Origin: Acidobacteriaceae bacterium KBS 83
Lineage (GTDB): Bacteria > Acidobacteriota > Terriglobia > Terriglobales > Acidobacteriaceae
Direction: 5' to 3'
NCBI GenBank assembly: GCA_000381585.1
Contig: KB906738.1
Span: 186,001-250,000 of the forward strand
Length of the DNA stretch: 64,000 nt
The translations under genes were made by a program, and so were the position numbers. This document shows, piece after piece, positions 1 to 8,816 of the stretch (within the stretch, counting starts at the first letter, position 1; the number at the start of each line of letters is the position of its first letter). The notes beneath the pieces are model-generated. The model saw nothing but the letters and a program-made list of their open reading frames with translations. It did no database searches and was not told the origin of the DNA.

Positions 1-1685
1 AGGTGCGCGTGGCGGAATGCGAGCGGATCGGAGTCGGCGGTCGCTGCCAGCTCGTCCATGAAGACTTCGCGGGCGAAATTGTTTGCGGTGGCGGCGAGCC
101 CCCGATACGAACCGTGGCGTAACGGAGGTGTTGAGGGTATGAAACGGCAATCCGTCTTGCCGATGGAGTAGGGAGTGTCGACTGCGTTCGGGCCCGAGTT
201 GATGTTGATGAAGTACCATGTCGCGATTTTGCCTTGGGCGTCCAGGCTAGCCTCCGCCTCGATCACTCCGGCGGGACGAAAGTAGGCCCAGGTAAACTCT
301 TCCTCGCGCGTCCAGCGCAGGGAGACAGGTTTGCCCGCACCCCGGGCCAGCCGCGCTGCTTCCACTGCGCATTCGCCGGTATGCTTGCCGCCGAAGGCCG
401 CGCCAAAGTCAGGAATGACGACGCGCACCTGGTCTTCGGGCAAATGGAACGCTCTCGCGAGCTCGCCGCGCACTCCGAATGGATTTTGCGAGCCGGTCCA
501 GACGGTGAGGCGTCCGTCCTTCCACTCCGCAAGCGCCGCCCGCGGTTCGAGCGGCGCGTGCTGGATATAAGGAACGTTGTAAGTGCGGCGTAACGTCTTT
601 GCGACGGACGGACCATTCGCGAAGGGATTCGACGGCGGTCCGCCCTCCGCGTTACGCCTGAGATAGTCGAAGAGATCCTTACTCGACGGCTTGGATCCCG
701 ACGGCCGGGGGCCAGAGGACTGAGGAGTAGTACCCCACTTTGCAGTGTCGGAAATCGCAGCAAGAGCGCGCTCAGCCCGAAAACTAGTCGAAGCAGCAAC
801 GCCCACAAACTGGTCATCCTGATCGTCGCGAATGACGATCACCTCCGGGATGGCCCGGGCGGGTGCGAGATCGATCGAGAGCAGCTTTGCGTCATACGCC
901 GGCCGACGAAGAATCTTTCCGTAGAGCATTCCGGGGCGGGCGATGTCGGACGGATATTTATGTGCGCCGGTGACAAGATCATGTGCTTCCGGCCGGGAGA
1001 CGGAGGTTCCGAGCACCTTCCATTCCTTTATCGGTGTCAGCTCAATGTCTGCTGGAATGGCTTGCTGGAAGAGCTTTGCCGTTCCGACGCTCCTGGCGAG
1101 GTCAGCATAGTCGAGTGAGCGATTACTTCCCCGGTGAACAACCCTGCCGTCCCGCACTTCGACCGCGGCATGTTCAAGGGTCCACTGCCCGCAGGCAAAT
1201 GCAATTAGAAGATTGCGCGCTGTGGCGGCACCACGCCGCACCGCCGGTACTGTCCGTGGGGTAGTGCCGCTGCCGGCCGTCATACCATCGTCGGGAACCA
1301 TATCAGTGTCGGCAAGCATCATCCGCACGCGGGAGACCGGTACTCTGAGTTCTTCCGCCGCGGCTTGCAGCAACTCCGCACGTGCTCCCTGGCCCGCCTC
1401 AACCTTGCCCGCCATCACGGTGATGCTGCCGTCAGTGCCGAGGTGAATGCGTGCTGCGAGGTTTTGTGCTCCAGTGCCAAGAAAGGTATTCCGGCTGCGC
1501 TGTCCACTCTCCCGCTCCTGAGCCAGGACGGGAAGCGATACTGCGATGCATAACCCGGCTCCTAATCCCTTCACGAAGGCACGGCGACTCAGTCCGAAGT
1601 CGTAACCGACGCACTCGAGGGGGTGCTGAAGGTCATACTCGGGGTCCGGAGCTTGACTGCTCTTGATGGAAGATGCCGGTGTCAT
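1..1685 (-). CDS. iorB: Molybdopterin-binding subunit of isoquinoline 1-oxidoreductase-type dehydrogenase (IorB-like), partial
   Basis: Large molybdenum-cofactor subunit of a xanthine-dehydrogenase-family hydroxylase that oxidises N-heterocycles or aldehydes. The 3' end lies beyond the left window edge; about 561 residues are visible of roughly 700-750 usual. Residues about 34-42 read SRRAFVKGLG, a twin-arginine signal followed by a hydrophobic stretch, so the enzyme is probably exported to the periplasm. A cofactor-binding stretch near residue 430 contains FGGKHTGE. The start ATG overlaps the stop of the upstream [2Fe-2S] subunit gene by 4 bp (ATGA), so the two subunits are translationally coupled. 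The substrate cannot be told from sequence; iorB is a family label rather than a proven activity. Confidence 0.88.
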   Translation of the reverse strand, partial: MTPASSIKSSQAPDPEYDLQHPLECVGYDFGLSRRAFVKGLGAGLCIAVSLPVLAQERESGQRSRNTFLGTGAQNLAARIHLGTDGSITVMAGKVEAGQGARAELLQAAAEELRVPVSRVRMMLADTDMVPDDGMTAGSGTTPRTVPAVRRGAATARNLLIAFACGQWTLEHAAVEVRDGRVVHRGSNRSLDYADLARSVGTAKLFQQAIPADIELTPIKEWKVLGTSVSRPEAHDLVTGAHKYPSDIARPGMLYGKILRRPAYDAKLLSIDLAPARAIPEVIVIRDDQDDQFVGVAASTSFRAERALAAISDTAKWGTTPQSSGPRPSGSKPSSKDLFDYLRRNAEGGPPSNPFANGPSVAKTLRRTYNVPYIQHAPLEPRAALAEWKDGRLTVWTGSQNPFGVRGELARAFHLPEDQVRVVIPDFGAAFGGKHTGECAVEAARLARGAGKPVSLRWTREEEFTWAYFRPAGVIEAEASLDAQGKIATWYFININSGPNAVDTPYSIGKTDCRFIPSTPPLRHGSYRGLAATANNFAREVFMDELAATADSDPLAFRHAH

Positions 1686-2191
1686 ATGCGCGCCTTCTCC
1701 GTCTGCGCGCCTTCGGCAAGACGACGAATTACGCTGAGATATTTCGGATAGCCGCCGCAGCGGCATATATGCTTTTGGAGTTCCGCGCGGTACTCTGCTT
1801 CGTCCGCTGCGGGGTTTTTCTGTCTCACGCTGGCGACGCCGAGGATCATGCCCGCGGTGCAATAGCCGCACTGAAAGGCACCTTCTGCAAGGAATACCTC
1901 CTGCACCGGATGCAGCTTGTCACCATGGGCCAGCCCTTCAATCGTCAGTACGGGCTGCCCATTCACGCTGCCTACGGGGGTGAGGCATGAAGGTGTGCTC
2001 TCACCATTCAGCAACACCGTGCATGCACGGCATTCGCCTTCGCCGCAGCCATACTTGGTTCCGGTCAGGTGCAGATCTTCGCGGAGCACATCGAGCAGGG
2101 GACGATCGGGATCAGTAATGACGGAACGCGACTCTCCATTCAGGGTAAAGGTAATTCTGGCGTCCGTTTTCGTCTCCGCTCGGGTCTCCAT
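1682..2191 (-). CDS. iorA: [2Fe-2S] subunit of isoquinoline 1-oxidoreductase-type dehydrogenase (IorA-like)
   Basis: Small iron-sulfur subunit passing electrons from the molybdenum subunit to an acceptor. At 169 residues it has the usual length. Plant-type ferredoxin cysteines are C49, C54, C57 and C69 (CGEGECRAC motif), and the helical second domain supplies C108, C111, C143 and C145 (CGYC and CRC). It is the first gene of a two-gene operon with the TAT-signal subunit. It has no signal peptide, so it is probably co-exported by hitchhiking on the partner. No separate FAD subunit is adjacent, which fits the two-subunit Ior/aldehyde dehydrogenase type rather than three-subunit xanthine dehydrogenase. 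Confidence 0.92.
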   Translation of the reverse strand: METRAETKTDARITFTLNGESRSVITDPDRPLLDVLREDLHLTGTKYGCGEGECRACTVLLNGESTPSCLTPVGSVNGQPVLTIEGLAHGDKLHPVQEVFLAEGAFQCGYCTAGMILGVASVRQKNPAADEAEYRAELQKHICRCGGYPKYLSVIRRLAEGAQTEKARI

Positions 2192-2286
2192 AGACAGGCC
2201 CCCTTCCGATGATCGGCTAGAACACTTAACGATGAACCCGACAGGCTGCCCTCGTCAAAGGCGCCGGTTTACCGGCAGAAAGGCAA

Positions 2287-2317
2287 AAGGGCGGGCGGCC
2301 TTGCGGCGCCCACCCTT
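2287..2317 (-). terminator. Intrinsic terminator after the gene at 2339-2980
   Basis: On the minus strand an 11-bp GC-rich stem (AAGGGTGGGCG with CGCCCGCCCTT, one G-U pair) closes a short loop and is followed directly by T residues. It sits about 20 bp past the stop codon of the minus-strand hypothetical gene. Confidence 0.7.
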
Positions 2318-2338
2318 GCATAACCCCGTTCGATTTCG

Positions 2339-2980
2339 TTACGCCTGTTCGGCCATTCCGTCTCGGCCACCGAAGATGCGGCCCAGTCCGAAGCCAACCT
2401 GCGCGTTGTTCTTCTTCGCCGCGGCGGCATCCGGCAGTGGCATACCCTGCGCATCAGGCAGCATGTCCAGCCAGCGCGGGGCGGCCGGCATCGGCATCTG
2501 GTCGCGCGGCGGGAGATCAGCCTTGACCTCAATCGGCTTTGCCTCCGCGCGTATGTGGGCGGCTTCCTTGCGCGAAGTGGATACGGTCTGCTGTGGAGGC
2601 AACGGCATTTGGGCCTTCTCCACCCAGCTGCCGATCGCGCTGACGACGCGGGCTGCACGCAGGCGGCGGGATCCACCGACACCGTTATCGCCACCGCGAA
2701 AAAGACCGAGACTGCGCATTCCGTGTTCCGGATCCATGACTTCAAGCGACCATTCGCGTCCCGTCTTCGGCGTCAGCAGAAAAATCGCGCGGAGGCTCTT
2801 CGGCGCCAGTTCAATAGTCCAGTTGGCATACTCGTCAGAGGCGCGCGGCGCCAGTTCATCGCGCTCTTCGCGCGAGAACTCAAATGCTTCGTTGAAGCGG
2901 TGTTCCAGTTCCTCAAGCTTACGATCTGCTTCTTGAACCAACTGCCGTGCCTGTTGGAAGATACCGGATCCGTTCTCCAT
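2339..2980 (-). CDS. Hypothetical protein, coiled-coil N-terminus
   Basis: I do not recognise a family. The 213-residue product starts at an ATG preceded by AAGGAG eight bases upstream; an in-frame ATG 13 codons earlier lacks such a site. Residues about 5-45 are charged and heptad-like (QARQLVQEADRKLEELEHRF), suggesting a coiled coil. The middle contains a WTIELAPKSLRAIF segment typical of a small beta-rich domain, and the last 80 residues are proline- and alanine-rich and probably disordered. There is no signal peptide. It is a single-gene unit with its own terminator, transcribed toward the Ior genes. Confidence 0.7.
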   Translation of the reverse strand: MENGSGIFQQARQLVQEADRKLEELEHRFNEAFEFSREERDELAPRASDEYANWTIELAPKSLRAIFLLTPKTGREWSLEVMDPEHGMRSLGLFRGGDNGVGGSRRLRAARVVSAIGSWVEKAQMPLPPQQTVSTSRKEAAHIRAEAKPIEVKADLPPRDQMPMPAAPRWLDMLPDAQGMPLPDAAAAKKNNAQVGFGLGRIFGGRDGMAEQA

Positions 2981-3127
2981 CGCGCGCTCCTTATTAACTG
3001 ACGTGAGTCCGAGTATCAATGGGAATACGTGCCTTTGGGCATACCACTAAAGCTGAAGTTTCCCAGAACGAAACAGGTAACATCACTCTGATCTACGACT
3101 TCGGAAGCATCAAATGCGGAGACTGAA

Positions 3128-3730
3128 ATGAAGATCACCAGCCTTACTTTGCCTCTTTTTGCACTCTGCGCGGTTACTATCTCGGCGCAACAAACAACAC
3201 ATCATACGAGCACCACAGCCACGCAGCGTCGACCAGCAGCTCCGTGTACGGCAGAAAGTCCCGCCCCCCAATTACCGCCCGGTATTCCGCCGGCGAGTGG
3301 GAAGCTGGAATCGGCATTTGCTCTTCGCTATATCGATATCAAAGCCGGTGATGGAGCAGAGGCGCAGCCCAATCAGTTCTACACCGTCCATTACACGGGA
3401 TGGCTGGCGTCAGACGGAACGAAGTTCGACTCGTCGGTCGATCGCAATGAACCCATCACTTTCCAACAGGGTGTCCATCGAGTCATTCCCGGCTGGGACT
3501 ACGGCTTCGCCGGGATGCATGTAGGCGGAAAGCGCCGCCTGTTCATTCCCTATCAGCTCGCGTATGGCGAGCGCGGTCGGCCACCTGTGATCCCGCCAAA
3601 GGGTGATTTGATCTTTGATATTGAACTGCTTGCGGCCAATGACACGGAGCCGCCACCACCGCCACCGCCTGTGGCGCCTCCACAGCCAGAGCCGCCTCCG
3701 CAATCGACTCCGCCTCCACCGTCTAAGTAG
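3128..3730 (+). CDS. Secreted FKBP-type peptidyl-prolyl cis-trans isomerase
   Basis: Catalyses proline isomerisation during folding of exported proteins. The 200-residue product has a signal peptide (about residues 1-20, ending SAQ), a low-complexity linker, and one FKBP domain at about 62-170 with the family signature YTVHYTGWLASDGTKFDSS, then the VIPGWDYGFAGMHVGGKRRL block and IPPKGDLIFDIELL. The last 30 residues are almost all proline with E, Q, S and V, an unusual poly-proline tail that may cross the wall or bind a partner. The start is supported by GGAG a few bases upstream. Its 3' end overlaps the convergent gene by 8 bp. Confidence 0.93.
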   Translation: MKITSLTLPLFALCAVTISAQQTTHHTSTTATQRRPAAPCTAESPAPQLPPGIPPASGKLESAFALRYIDIKAGDGAEAQPNQFYTVHYTGWLASDGTKFDSSVDRNEPITFQQGVHRVIPGWDYGFAGMHVGGKRRLFIPYQLAYGERGRPPVIPPKGDLIFDIELLAANDTEPPPPPPPVAPPQPEPPPQSTPPPPSK

Positions 3731-5219
3731 CCGGTGCGGCTTTTTGGCGGTGACGCCGAAACAGACGCCAGGCCACAAAGACCAGGAGCAAGAGCACAAG
3801 AATGACGGCGATAAGAAACGTGAGGAATGGATGGGTGCGCTGCACCAGCCCGAGGCGATCGGCGACTGTGACGCGTTCCAGATCACCGGCAAGGCCGGGG
3901 ATGACCATGTCGCTATATTGCACAGTCGGCAATGCGCCGAGCACACGATCGATAGGAGGTAGTTCGGAACCGCGATCCGAAGGCAATGCATTGAAAGCAG
4001 CCAGGAACTCACGGTCGCGTGGATCTGTCGATCCGGCTTGCGGGAAGTATGCGGGATCGTGGGTTATAGGAAAGAGATGGGTTTTGCCGCGAAGATCTGA
4101 TTCCACCGCGGCGCTCACGTCCTGGCAGACTCCCAGCCGATAGTAGCCGCCGAATGGTAACTCCGGATGGGCGCGGCGTGCACCGTAGTAGACGCGGACA
4201 GCCGCGCTCAACAGCCTCATCGCGTGGAGCTGCTGGCTTGAGTCATCGTAGGCGAAAAGGATGCGGTGCATCACCCAGCTCTGATTGAGCGAGTCATTGG
4301 TGCGAAACTCTGCCTTGCCATCGATGCCGAAATAAAAGGCAACATCTGCATTCCACTTCGGGCCGCGTATATGCAACTCCTGCTCGGAGTGGCTGACTGG
4401 CAGCAGCAAGGAGCGCCGGCTCGCGGGGACAGCAATCTGCGTGTCAATCCAGAACGGCATGATGACCTCGCGACCGCGATCGTGGAGATGGCCGAAGTTC
4501 GCGAAATAGACATCATCGGTGATCGTCACCTTGTGTCCCTTCTGCCTGATCTCCTGAATGAGGGCGCCCCCATCGACGAAGCGCTTTCCGTCCAGGACAG
4601 CCGCGGCCTCGGGCTGGCCCGGTCCATTCATAGCCAGGCGATTCAATACCGACGCAAACTGGCGGCTCTGGGCATGCATCGGAGCGAGCACCGGGTCCGG
4701 TCCATCGCCCATGATGAGATCGAAGCCCATATTTCGAGGTGCTGTCGTTGGATCGTCGGCGTACGTGGGCGTTGTGGCGGGATGATCGAGATCGATCGTC
4801 GCCGAATGCCCGACAGGGTATTCGGCAGTGTCCAGCAGATCAGCAAGGTCGAGCGGCGCAGTCGACTTCCCTGCCATCGCGCTGGCCGCATCGACACTTT
4901 TGTTGAGAGCAGCGACAGTCAGCGCCGGGAAGTGATCGACGCGTTGCCACTCTTTCCCAAGGATGAGAACGCGCAAGCGCTGAACGAGATTGGGAGAAAG
5001 AAACTCGCCGGCCTTCGGGACATCATGTATCCCCTGAAGCACGCGCTCGCGAAACTCGGGCTGCGCCGAAACGCGCTGCATCACGGTCGAGAAAAGTACC
5101 GGCGATGTATCGCCCTCCTGCCCCGGGAGCCCAACCGCTACCAGGAGCAGGAGGACGAGACAACTCAGAGCCGTACGGTATGGCCGGCATATGCGCGGGG
5201 CAGATGCAGTTCTTGGCAT
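3723..5219 (-). CDS. Unrecognised exported protein with C-terminal membrane anchor
   Basis: Family not recognised. The 498-residue product has an N-terminal signal or anchor segment (residues about 15-33, SCLVLLLLVAVGLPG). A long soluble region follows with conserved-looking motifs: FDLIMGDGPDPV, ADVAFYFGIDGKAEFRTNDSL and YYRLGVCQDVSAAVESDLRGK. A C-terminal transmembrane helix (about 463-485) precedes a basic tail RRHRQK. The topology suggests a large periplasmic domain tethered at its C-terminus. It is transcribed alone and converges with the FKBP gene, overlapping its last codons. No catalytic triad or metal motif is clear enough to assign an activity. Confidence 0.75.
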   Translation of the reverse strand: MPRTASAPRICRPYRTALSCLVLLLLVAVGLPGQEGDTSPVLFSTVMQRVSAQPEFRERVLQGIHDVPKAGEFLSPNLVQRLRVLILGKEWQRVDHFPALTVAALNKSVDAASAMAGKSTAPLDLADLLDTAEYPVGHSATIDLDHPATTPTYADDPTTAPRNMGFDLIMGDGPDPVLAPMHAQSRQFASVLNRLAMNGPGQPEAAAVLDGKRFVDGGALIQEIRQKGHKVTITDDVYFANFGHLHDRGREVIMPFWIDTQIAVPASRRSLLLPVSHSEQELHIRGPKWNADVAFYFGIDGKAEFRTNDSLNQSWVMHRILFAYDDSSQQLHAMRLLSAAVRVYYGARRAHPELPFGGYYRLGVCQDVSAAVESDLRGKTHLFPITHDPAYFPQAGSTDPRDREFLAAFNALPSDRGSELPPIDRVLGALPTVQYSDMVIPGLAGDLERVTVADRLGLVQRTHPFLTFLIAVILVLLLLVFVAWRLFRRHRQKAAPAT

Positions 5220-5283
5220 CTCGTAACTCCGCTCCTTATCTGCGAGCAGACACAGCCTACAACACAGGGTTGATTCACAAGAA

Positions 5284-5311
5284 TTGAATGAAGAGCCGAT
5301 TCGGATACGAT
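5284..5311 (+). promoter_or_regulatory. Possible promoter of tRNA-Leu
   Basis: TTGAAT at 5284-5289 and TACGAT at 5306-5311 are separated by 16 bp, and the -10 element lies 12 bp before the tRNA 5' end. Matches to consensus are moderate. Confidence 0.4.
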
Positions 5312-5323
5312 GGTGGTGAAAGG

Positions 5324-5412
5324 GCCCGGATGGCGAAATCGGCAGACGCAGCGGACTTAAAATCCGCGGGCCGGAAACGGCTGTGGGAGTTCAAGTCTCC
5401 CTCCGGGCACCA
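5324..5412 (+). tRNA. tRNA-Leu (anticodon UAA)
   Basis: The acceptor strand GCCCGGA (5324-5330) pairs with TCCGGGC (5402-5408), followed by A and an encoded CCA at 5410-5412. The anticodon arm GCGGA-CTTAAAA-TCCGC places TAA at 5358-5360. A long variable arm (class II) and a T-arm with GTTCAAGTC complete the cloverleaf, identifying a leucine tRNA reading UUA. The genomic CCA and 89-nt length are normal for a bacterial tRNA-Leu. Confidence 0.97.
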
Positions 5413-5485
5413 TAGAATCAGCCGCTTAACTGAAGAGCAGCCACCCATGATCGCGGTATTTCGCTCGCGGTTGTTCTGGTGGCTC

Positions 5486-6814
5486 CTAGGTTTTGAGTTC
5501 CGCGAGCCACAGTAAGGCGCGAAGGCTAGGCATGAAGCAATATTCCCCGCCGCGTGTGATCACGAACCGGGGCAAACCTTGGAGGCGCGTCCGAATCGGA
5601 CGCCTCGGCACGTCGAAGACTCCTATACCATCGCCCGCGCCGGATATGGGGTCCACCCCCGATGTTCCCCCGAAGAAAGCACTGTCGTTCATCCACTCAG
5701 ATTGAACAAACTCGAATTGGCGGCCGATGTGGGCACCGACGAAGGCAAACATCAACCCGCGGTCCGCGCCATCATCTTCGAGGACACCCGGTGGGAGAGG
5801 TGGGCCATAGGCGGTTCCTCTACGTATCATTCGATGGATTCGTACCAGGCCTGCGACATCAGCATCCCGCGGGTTCAGGCGGCGGATGTGCGAGCCTAAA
5901 GGAGTCTTGTAGCCTATCGCATCGTCCGCCTTGAACAGGAAGTCGTTGTTGCGCCGCGAGTCAACTCCAAGCTCGGGATCGTCGTGCATAGGACACAAGG
6001 CTAGGGGAGCCCCACTCCGCCAGCGTCCCATCATCTTGGCCGCCAGAAATTCCTCGGTGTGAACGTCCGAAGCGTTGGCTTTCAGGTATTGACGGAAGGC
6101 GGCGACGCGCTGATGCAGTTTGCGAAAGACCACAAAGCTTCCATTGCGTCCCAAAATCTCCGGTTGCGGTATTTGTGGCGCCTCGCTGATCTCGTCGGGG
6201 TATCCCAGAACGAATTCGCCCGCCTTGAACGGTCTTTCATGGGAATTGGATCCCGGAATGCCGCTGCCCTCGATCGCGGGATGACTCATGCCGTCTTTGA
6301 AGCCGAACGGTTCCTTTTCATCTGGCAGAATATGGCAATCTTGCCGCCATATCGCTGCGACTCCAGTCAACTCCCGGTATGCTTTCTGGGCGCGTTCGAG
6401 CGCAGATTGAAGGTGTTCCGAGTCGGGCGAAAGTGCGGTGACGACAACGTGGACGTCGGGCGATCCGAGCGGCTTTTCCCAGTTCTCAGGACTGCTTTCA
6501 CCGCGATCTCCCAGCACTTTGGCGCGGGCCGCCATTCCCTGCTGGAACTGCAGGGGAAAGCTGTCCAGCGAGCTTTTTGGAACCCCAAGCGCCTTGAGAC
6601 CTTGAAAACTGACAGAGGCACTTACCCAGGTATCGCGAGCAGGGCTTACGGGATGAGCGGCCGATGCTACAGCCGCGCTCAAGCGGCGCATCAGTTCTCG
6701 TCCCGCAGTGCGCTCGTCAATGCGAAGCAATATATAAGTCGCCACATACGGCGTGGGCCGCGGACGCAGTACTCCGCTCTGGATCTGATCGAGTTCAAGA
6801 ACAGATGCGCTCAT
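5486..6814 (-). CDS. Dyp-type heme peroxidase
   Basis: Dye-decolourising peroxidase that uses hydrogen peroxide to oxidise dyes, phenolics or lignin-like substrates. The 442-residue length fits the family. The hallmark GxxDG motif is GFKDG at 171-175 with catalytic Asp174; the proximal heme ligand is probably His309 in HIRRLNPRD, and the distal Arg lies in IHRMIRRG near 328-332. There is no signal peptide, so it is cytoplasmic or encapsulated. It is the last gene of a minus-strand cluster starting at 10803, about 30 bp after the beta-barrel gene. The cluster also has a SthA-like flavoprotein and a DyP-fold-like small protein, hinting at one oxidative pathway. Confidence 0.92.
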   Translation of the reverse strand: MSASVLELDQIQSGVLRPRPTPYVATYILLRIDERTAGRELMRRLSAAVASAAHPVSPARDTWVSASVSFQGLKALGVPKSSLDSFPLQFQQGMAARAKVLGDRGESSPENWEKPLGSPDVHVVVTALSPDSEHLQSALERAQKAYRELTGVAAIWRQDCHILPDEKEPFGFKDGMSHPAIEGSGIPGSNSHERPFKAGEFVLGYPDEISEAPQIPQPEILGRNGSFVVFRKLHQRVAAFRQYLKANASDVHTEEFLAAKMMGRWRSGAPLALCPMHDDPELGVDSRRNNDFLFKADDAIGYKTPLGSHIRRLNPRDADVAGLVRIHRMIRRGTAYGPPLPPGVLEDDGADRGLMFAFVGAHIGRQFEFVQSEWMNDSAFFGGTSGVDPISGAGDGIGVFDVPRRPIRTRLQGLPRFVITRGGEYCFMPSLRALLWLAELKT

Positions 6815-6846
6815 GATGCCTCTCTTTGGTCAAGATCGACTTACGC

Positions 6847-7809
6847 CTAGAAGCTGAGCGAACCAGAAACCTGCAGCGAGTATCCCTGGAACGTGGAACG
6901 ATCAGAAAACTCCTTGAAATATTTGAGGCCCAAACTCGCTTTTCGCCTTGGGAAGGGCGAGTTGACAGCAAATCCAAGCGAGTTGATGGAGTAACGGTCA
7001 TTTGAGGCGGCTAAAGAAATCGTCGGCCCTGTCTTGGCGGTCGTCTGCCGTTGCTCATAACCCACAACACCGATTTGCAGCTGAACATTCCCATGGACAG
7101 AAATCGATCGCATCAGCGAGTAGTCGAGGTCGAATGTCTCCCCCGGATGGATAGTAGTGTCTTCCTGGATGGTATGAAACTCGTACATCTGAAATCCGGA
7201 GAAAACAAGGCGTTTGTTCCCCGTCAGATAGAAGGTCTGCCCTGAAGAGAGAGTATGTGTCCAATAGCCTGAACCAACGTTATCGTTCCCACCGGCGACG
7301 AAGCGCCCAGTAGGCGCAAGAAATCCATACATAGCGCGGATGGCGATGCGCTCGCGGTTCCAGCCCAGTATGAATGGCAGGTAGTATGAGTCGGCAAATC
7401 CTCCACCGCCACTGATCCTCCCCTGGATATCTGAAGTGAGGTCGTTCTTTGCGAACGGGAGGGTCGCAACCGCAGAGAAGTTTGCTCCACCAAGAAGCTT
7501 CTTCTTACTCACCCAGGCCAATGTATTCATGTCCATAAGGACGTAGTTCTCTCCTATAACCGGCAACGTATTACCGACATCGTCCTTAGCATGGTCCCGC
7601 GAGTAGAAGATAAGCTGATTGACATAAGTAAAGCCGGGCTGAGGCGTAACTCCGGAGTTGGTAGCGCTCATTCCGAGCGGATACACGCCTCGATTCTGAG
7701 CTTGTGCTCGCGTCCCAATAACCAACAAGCCGATCACTGCCAGGATCCAGCCTGGGGTCCTTTTGCAGGCGTGACGTGTCACCTGCTCGCGAGGTTCTTC
7801 CAAAAGCAC
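6847..7809 (-). CDS. Outer-membrane beta-barrel protein, SphA/phenol meta-pathway MetA-like
   Basis: Probable outer-membrane channel of the type linked to aromatic-compound catabolism (Phenol_MetA_deg-like, often labelled SphA or transporter). The 320-residue product carries a signal peptide ending TRAQAQ near residue 38. It then shows alternating hydrophobic/polar strands and a C-terminal aromatic residue (SGSLSF), typical of barrel assembly. Motifs seen include YLPFILGW and GFLAPTGRFVAGG. It overlaps the preceding gene by 31 bp and is followed at once by the DyP gene, so co-transcription is likely. The family call rests on overall pattern and context, not on a catalytic motif. Confidence 0.7.
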   Translation of the reverse strand: MLLEEPREQVTRHACKRTPGWILAVIGLLVIGTRAQAQNRGVYPLGMSATNSGVTPQPGFTYVNQLIFYSRDHAKDDVGNTLPVIGENYVLMDMNTLAWVSKKKLLGGANFSAVATLPFAKNDLTSDIQGRISGGGGFADSYYLPFILGWNRERIAIRAMYGFLAPTGRFVAGGNDNVGSGYWTHTLSSGQTFYLTGNKRLVFSGFQMYEFHTIQEDTTIHPGETFDLDYSLMRSISVHGNVQLQIGVVGYEQRQTTAKTGPTISLAASNDRYSINSLGFAVNSPFPRRKASLGLKYFKEFSDRSTFQGYSLQVSGSLSF

Positions 7810-8795
7810 TCCAGGCTCTCGTCTCCACCGAACAAGGTCGTGAAAATCGTCGAGTCTGCCAGCAATATGTCGCCGGCCCGCTCAGCATTTGGCGGCATCC
7901 AGAGAAACATGTTGAATTCACGGTTCCCGGCTTCGATGAAGGGATGCGGCCTGGACATATCGATCGGTTGTCGCGCCAGAACACGAATGGCCTTGGGATC
8001 GTCGGTGGTCACTGCGTAATGCGGCAGGTGCATGTGAAAGACGAAGGTATTGACGTCGGTCAGCCAACCTCGCGCGTCCAGGTCCTTGGCGGTGGAAAGG
8101 GGTACCGTGCGAGTTGTTCCGCTGACAGTTGCGGGGCGAAGACCAAACTTGTTTTCGACAGGCACGCCAAGCCCTTTCATGAGCGAACGGGTGTACTTGC
8201 CGAAACGCTGCTGGCGTGGGACCAGCGGATCGCCGTGATGGGCATACTCTATCTGGCGCGTTTTCAGATCATCGGAGACGCCCACGTCATGGTGCGGACC
8301 AAGGATCAGACAAGTGCCCTCGCGTGTGAGAAAGTTCCGCAGAGCTTCAATTTCTTCGGGAGAAGCCTCCTGCTCTGTCACTAGGTGGTCCAGGCCAAAC
8401 ACCATCAACGTATCTGTATCGTCGAGTATCCGCTCGTCAATCGGTAATCGCTGCCCAGCCTGATCGATCCGTTGGTATACGGCCACGGGATGTCCAGTGA
8501 CTTCGCCGACCGCCGTCTGGAAGCTCACGAGCGACAAATGGAAGAGTTCAAGAGTTCCTGCGATTCCCTGCAGAAACATCTGCTCCGAATACTCAACCGA
8601 CTCAAAGTTCGGCCATCCTACCCGGCGGACCTCAGTCATAGTCGAGAAGCGATTATCCATTTCCGTTACGTCACGATTTGCCTCCCATGGGTAACTCCAG
8701 GTCCAATAAACGCTGAACCGACGCTTACCTGGTGTGTATTTTCGCGGCGTGTGAAGTTGGTTGTAGGTTCGACCCGAACGTCTGGTTTGGCTCAT
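7779..8795 (-). CDS. Unrecognised cytosolic protein of the DyP cluster
   Basis: The 338-residue product has no signal peptide or membrane segment. The start ATG has GGGAG nine bases upstream. The central part (about 120-175), with DDTDTLMVFGLDH then EALRNFLTREGTCLILGPHHDVG, resembles the Rossmann-like ThuA/glutamine-amidotransferase-like fold, in which an extended sheet is followed by a helix and a glycine-rich turn. I see no Cys-His-Glu triad, so catalysis by that route is doubtful. A later HMHLPHYAV segment is histidine-rich and could bind metal. It lies between the flavoprotein and the outer-membrane protein genes, overlapping the latter by 31 bp. Confidence 0.65.
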   Translation of the reverse strand: MSQTRRSGRTYNQLHTPRKYTPGKRRFSVYWTWSYPWEANRDVTEMDNRFSTMTEVRRVGWPNFESVEYSEQMFLQGIAGTLELFHLSLVSFQTAVGEVTGHPVAVYQRIDQAGQRLPIDERILDDTDTLMVFGLDHLVTEQEASPEEIEALRNFLTREGTCLILGPHHDVGVSDDLKTRQIEYAHHGDPLVPRQQRFGKYTRSLMKGLGVPVENKFGLRPATVSGTTRTVPLSTAKDLDARGWLTDVNTFVFHMHLPHYAVTTDDPKAIRVLARQPIDMSRPHPFIEAGNREFNMFLWMPPNAERAGDILLADSTIFTTLFGGDESLECFWKNLASR

Positions 8796-8816
8796 ATATT
8801 CATCTCCCTGGATCCA

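Noticed and set aside
1917-2936. 339-codon plus-strand frame
   Set aside because: It runs across two minus-strand genes and a terminator and has no recognisable protein.
4266-5273. 335-codon plus-strand frame
   Set aside because: It is antisense to the exported protein gene, which has a signal peptide and membrane anchor.
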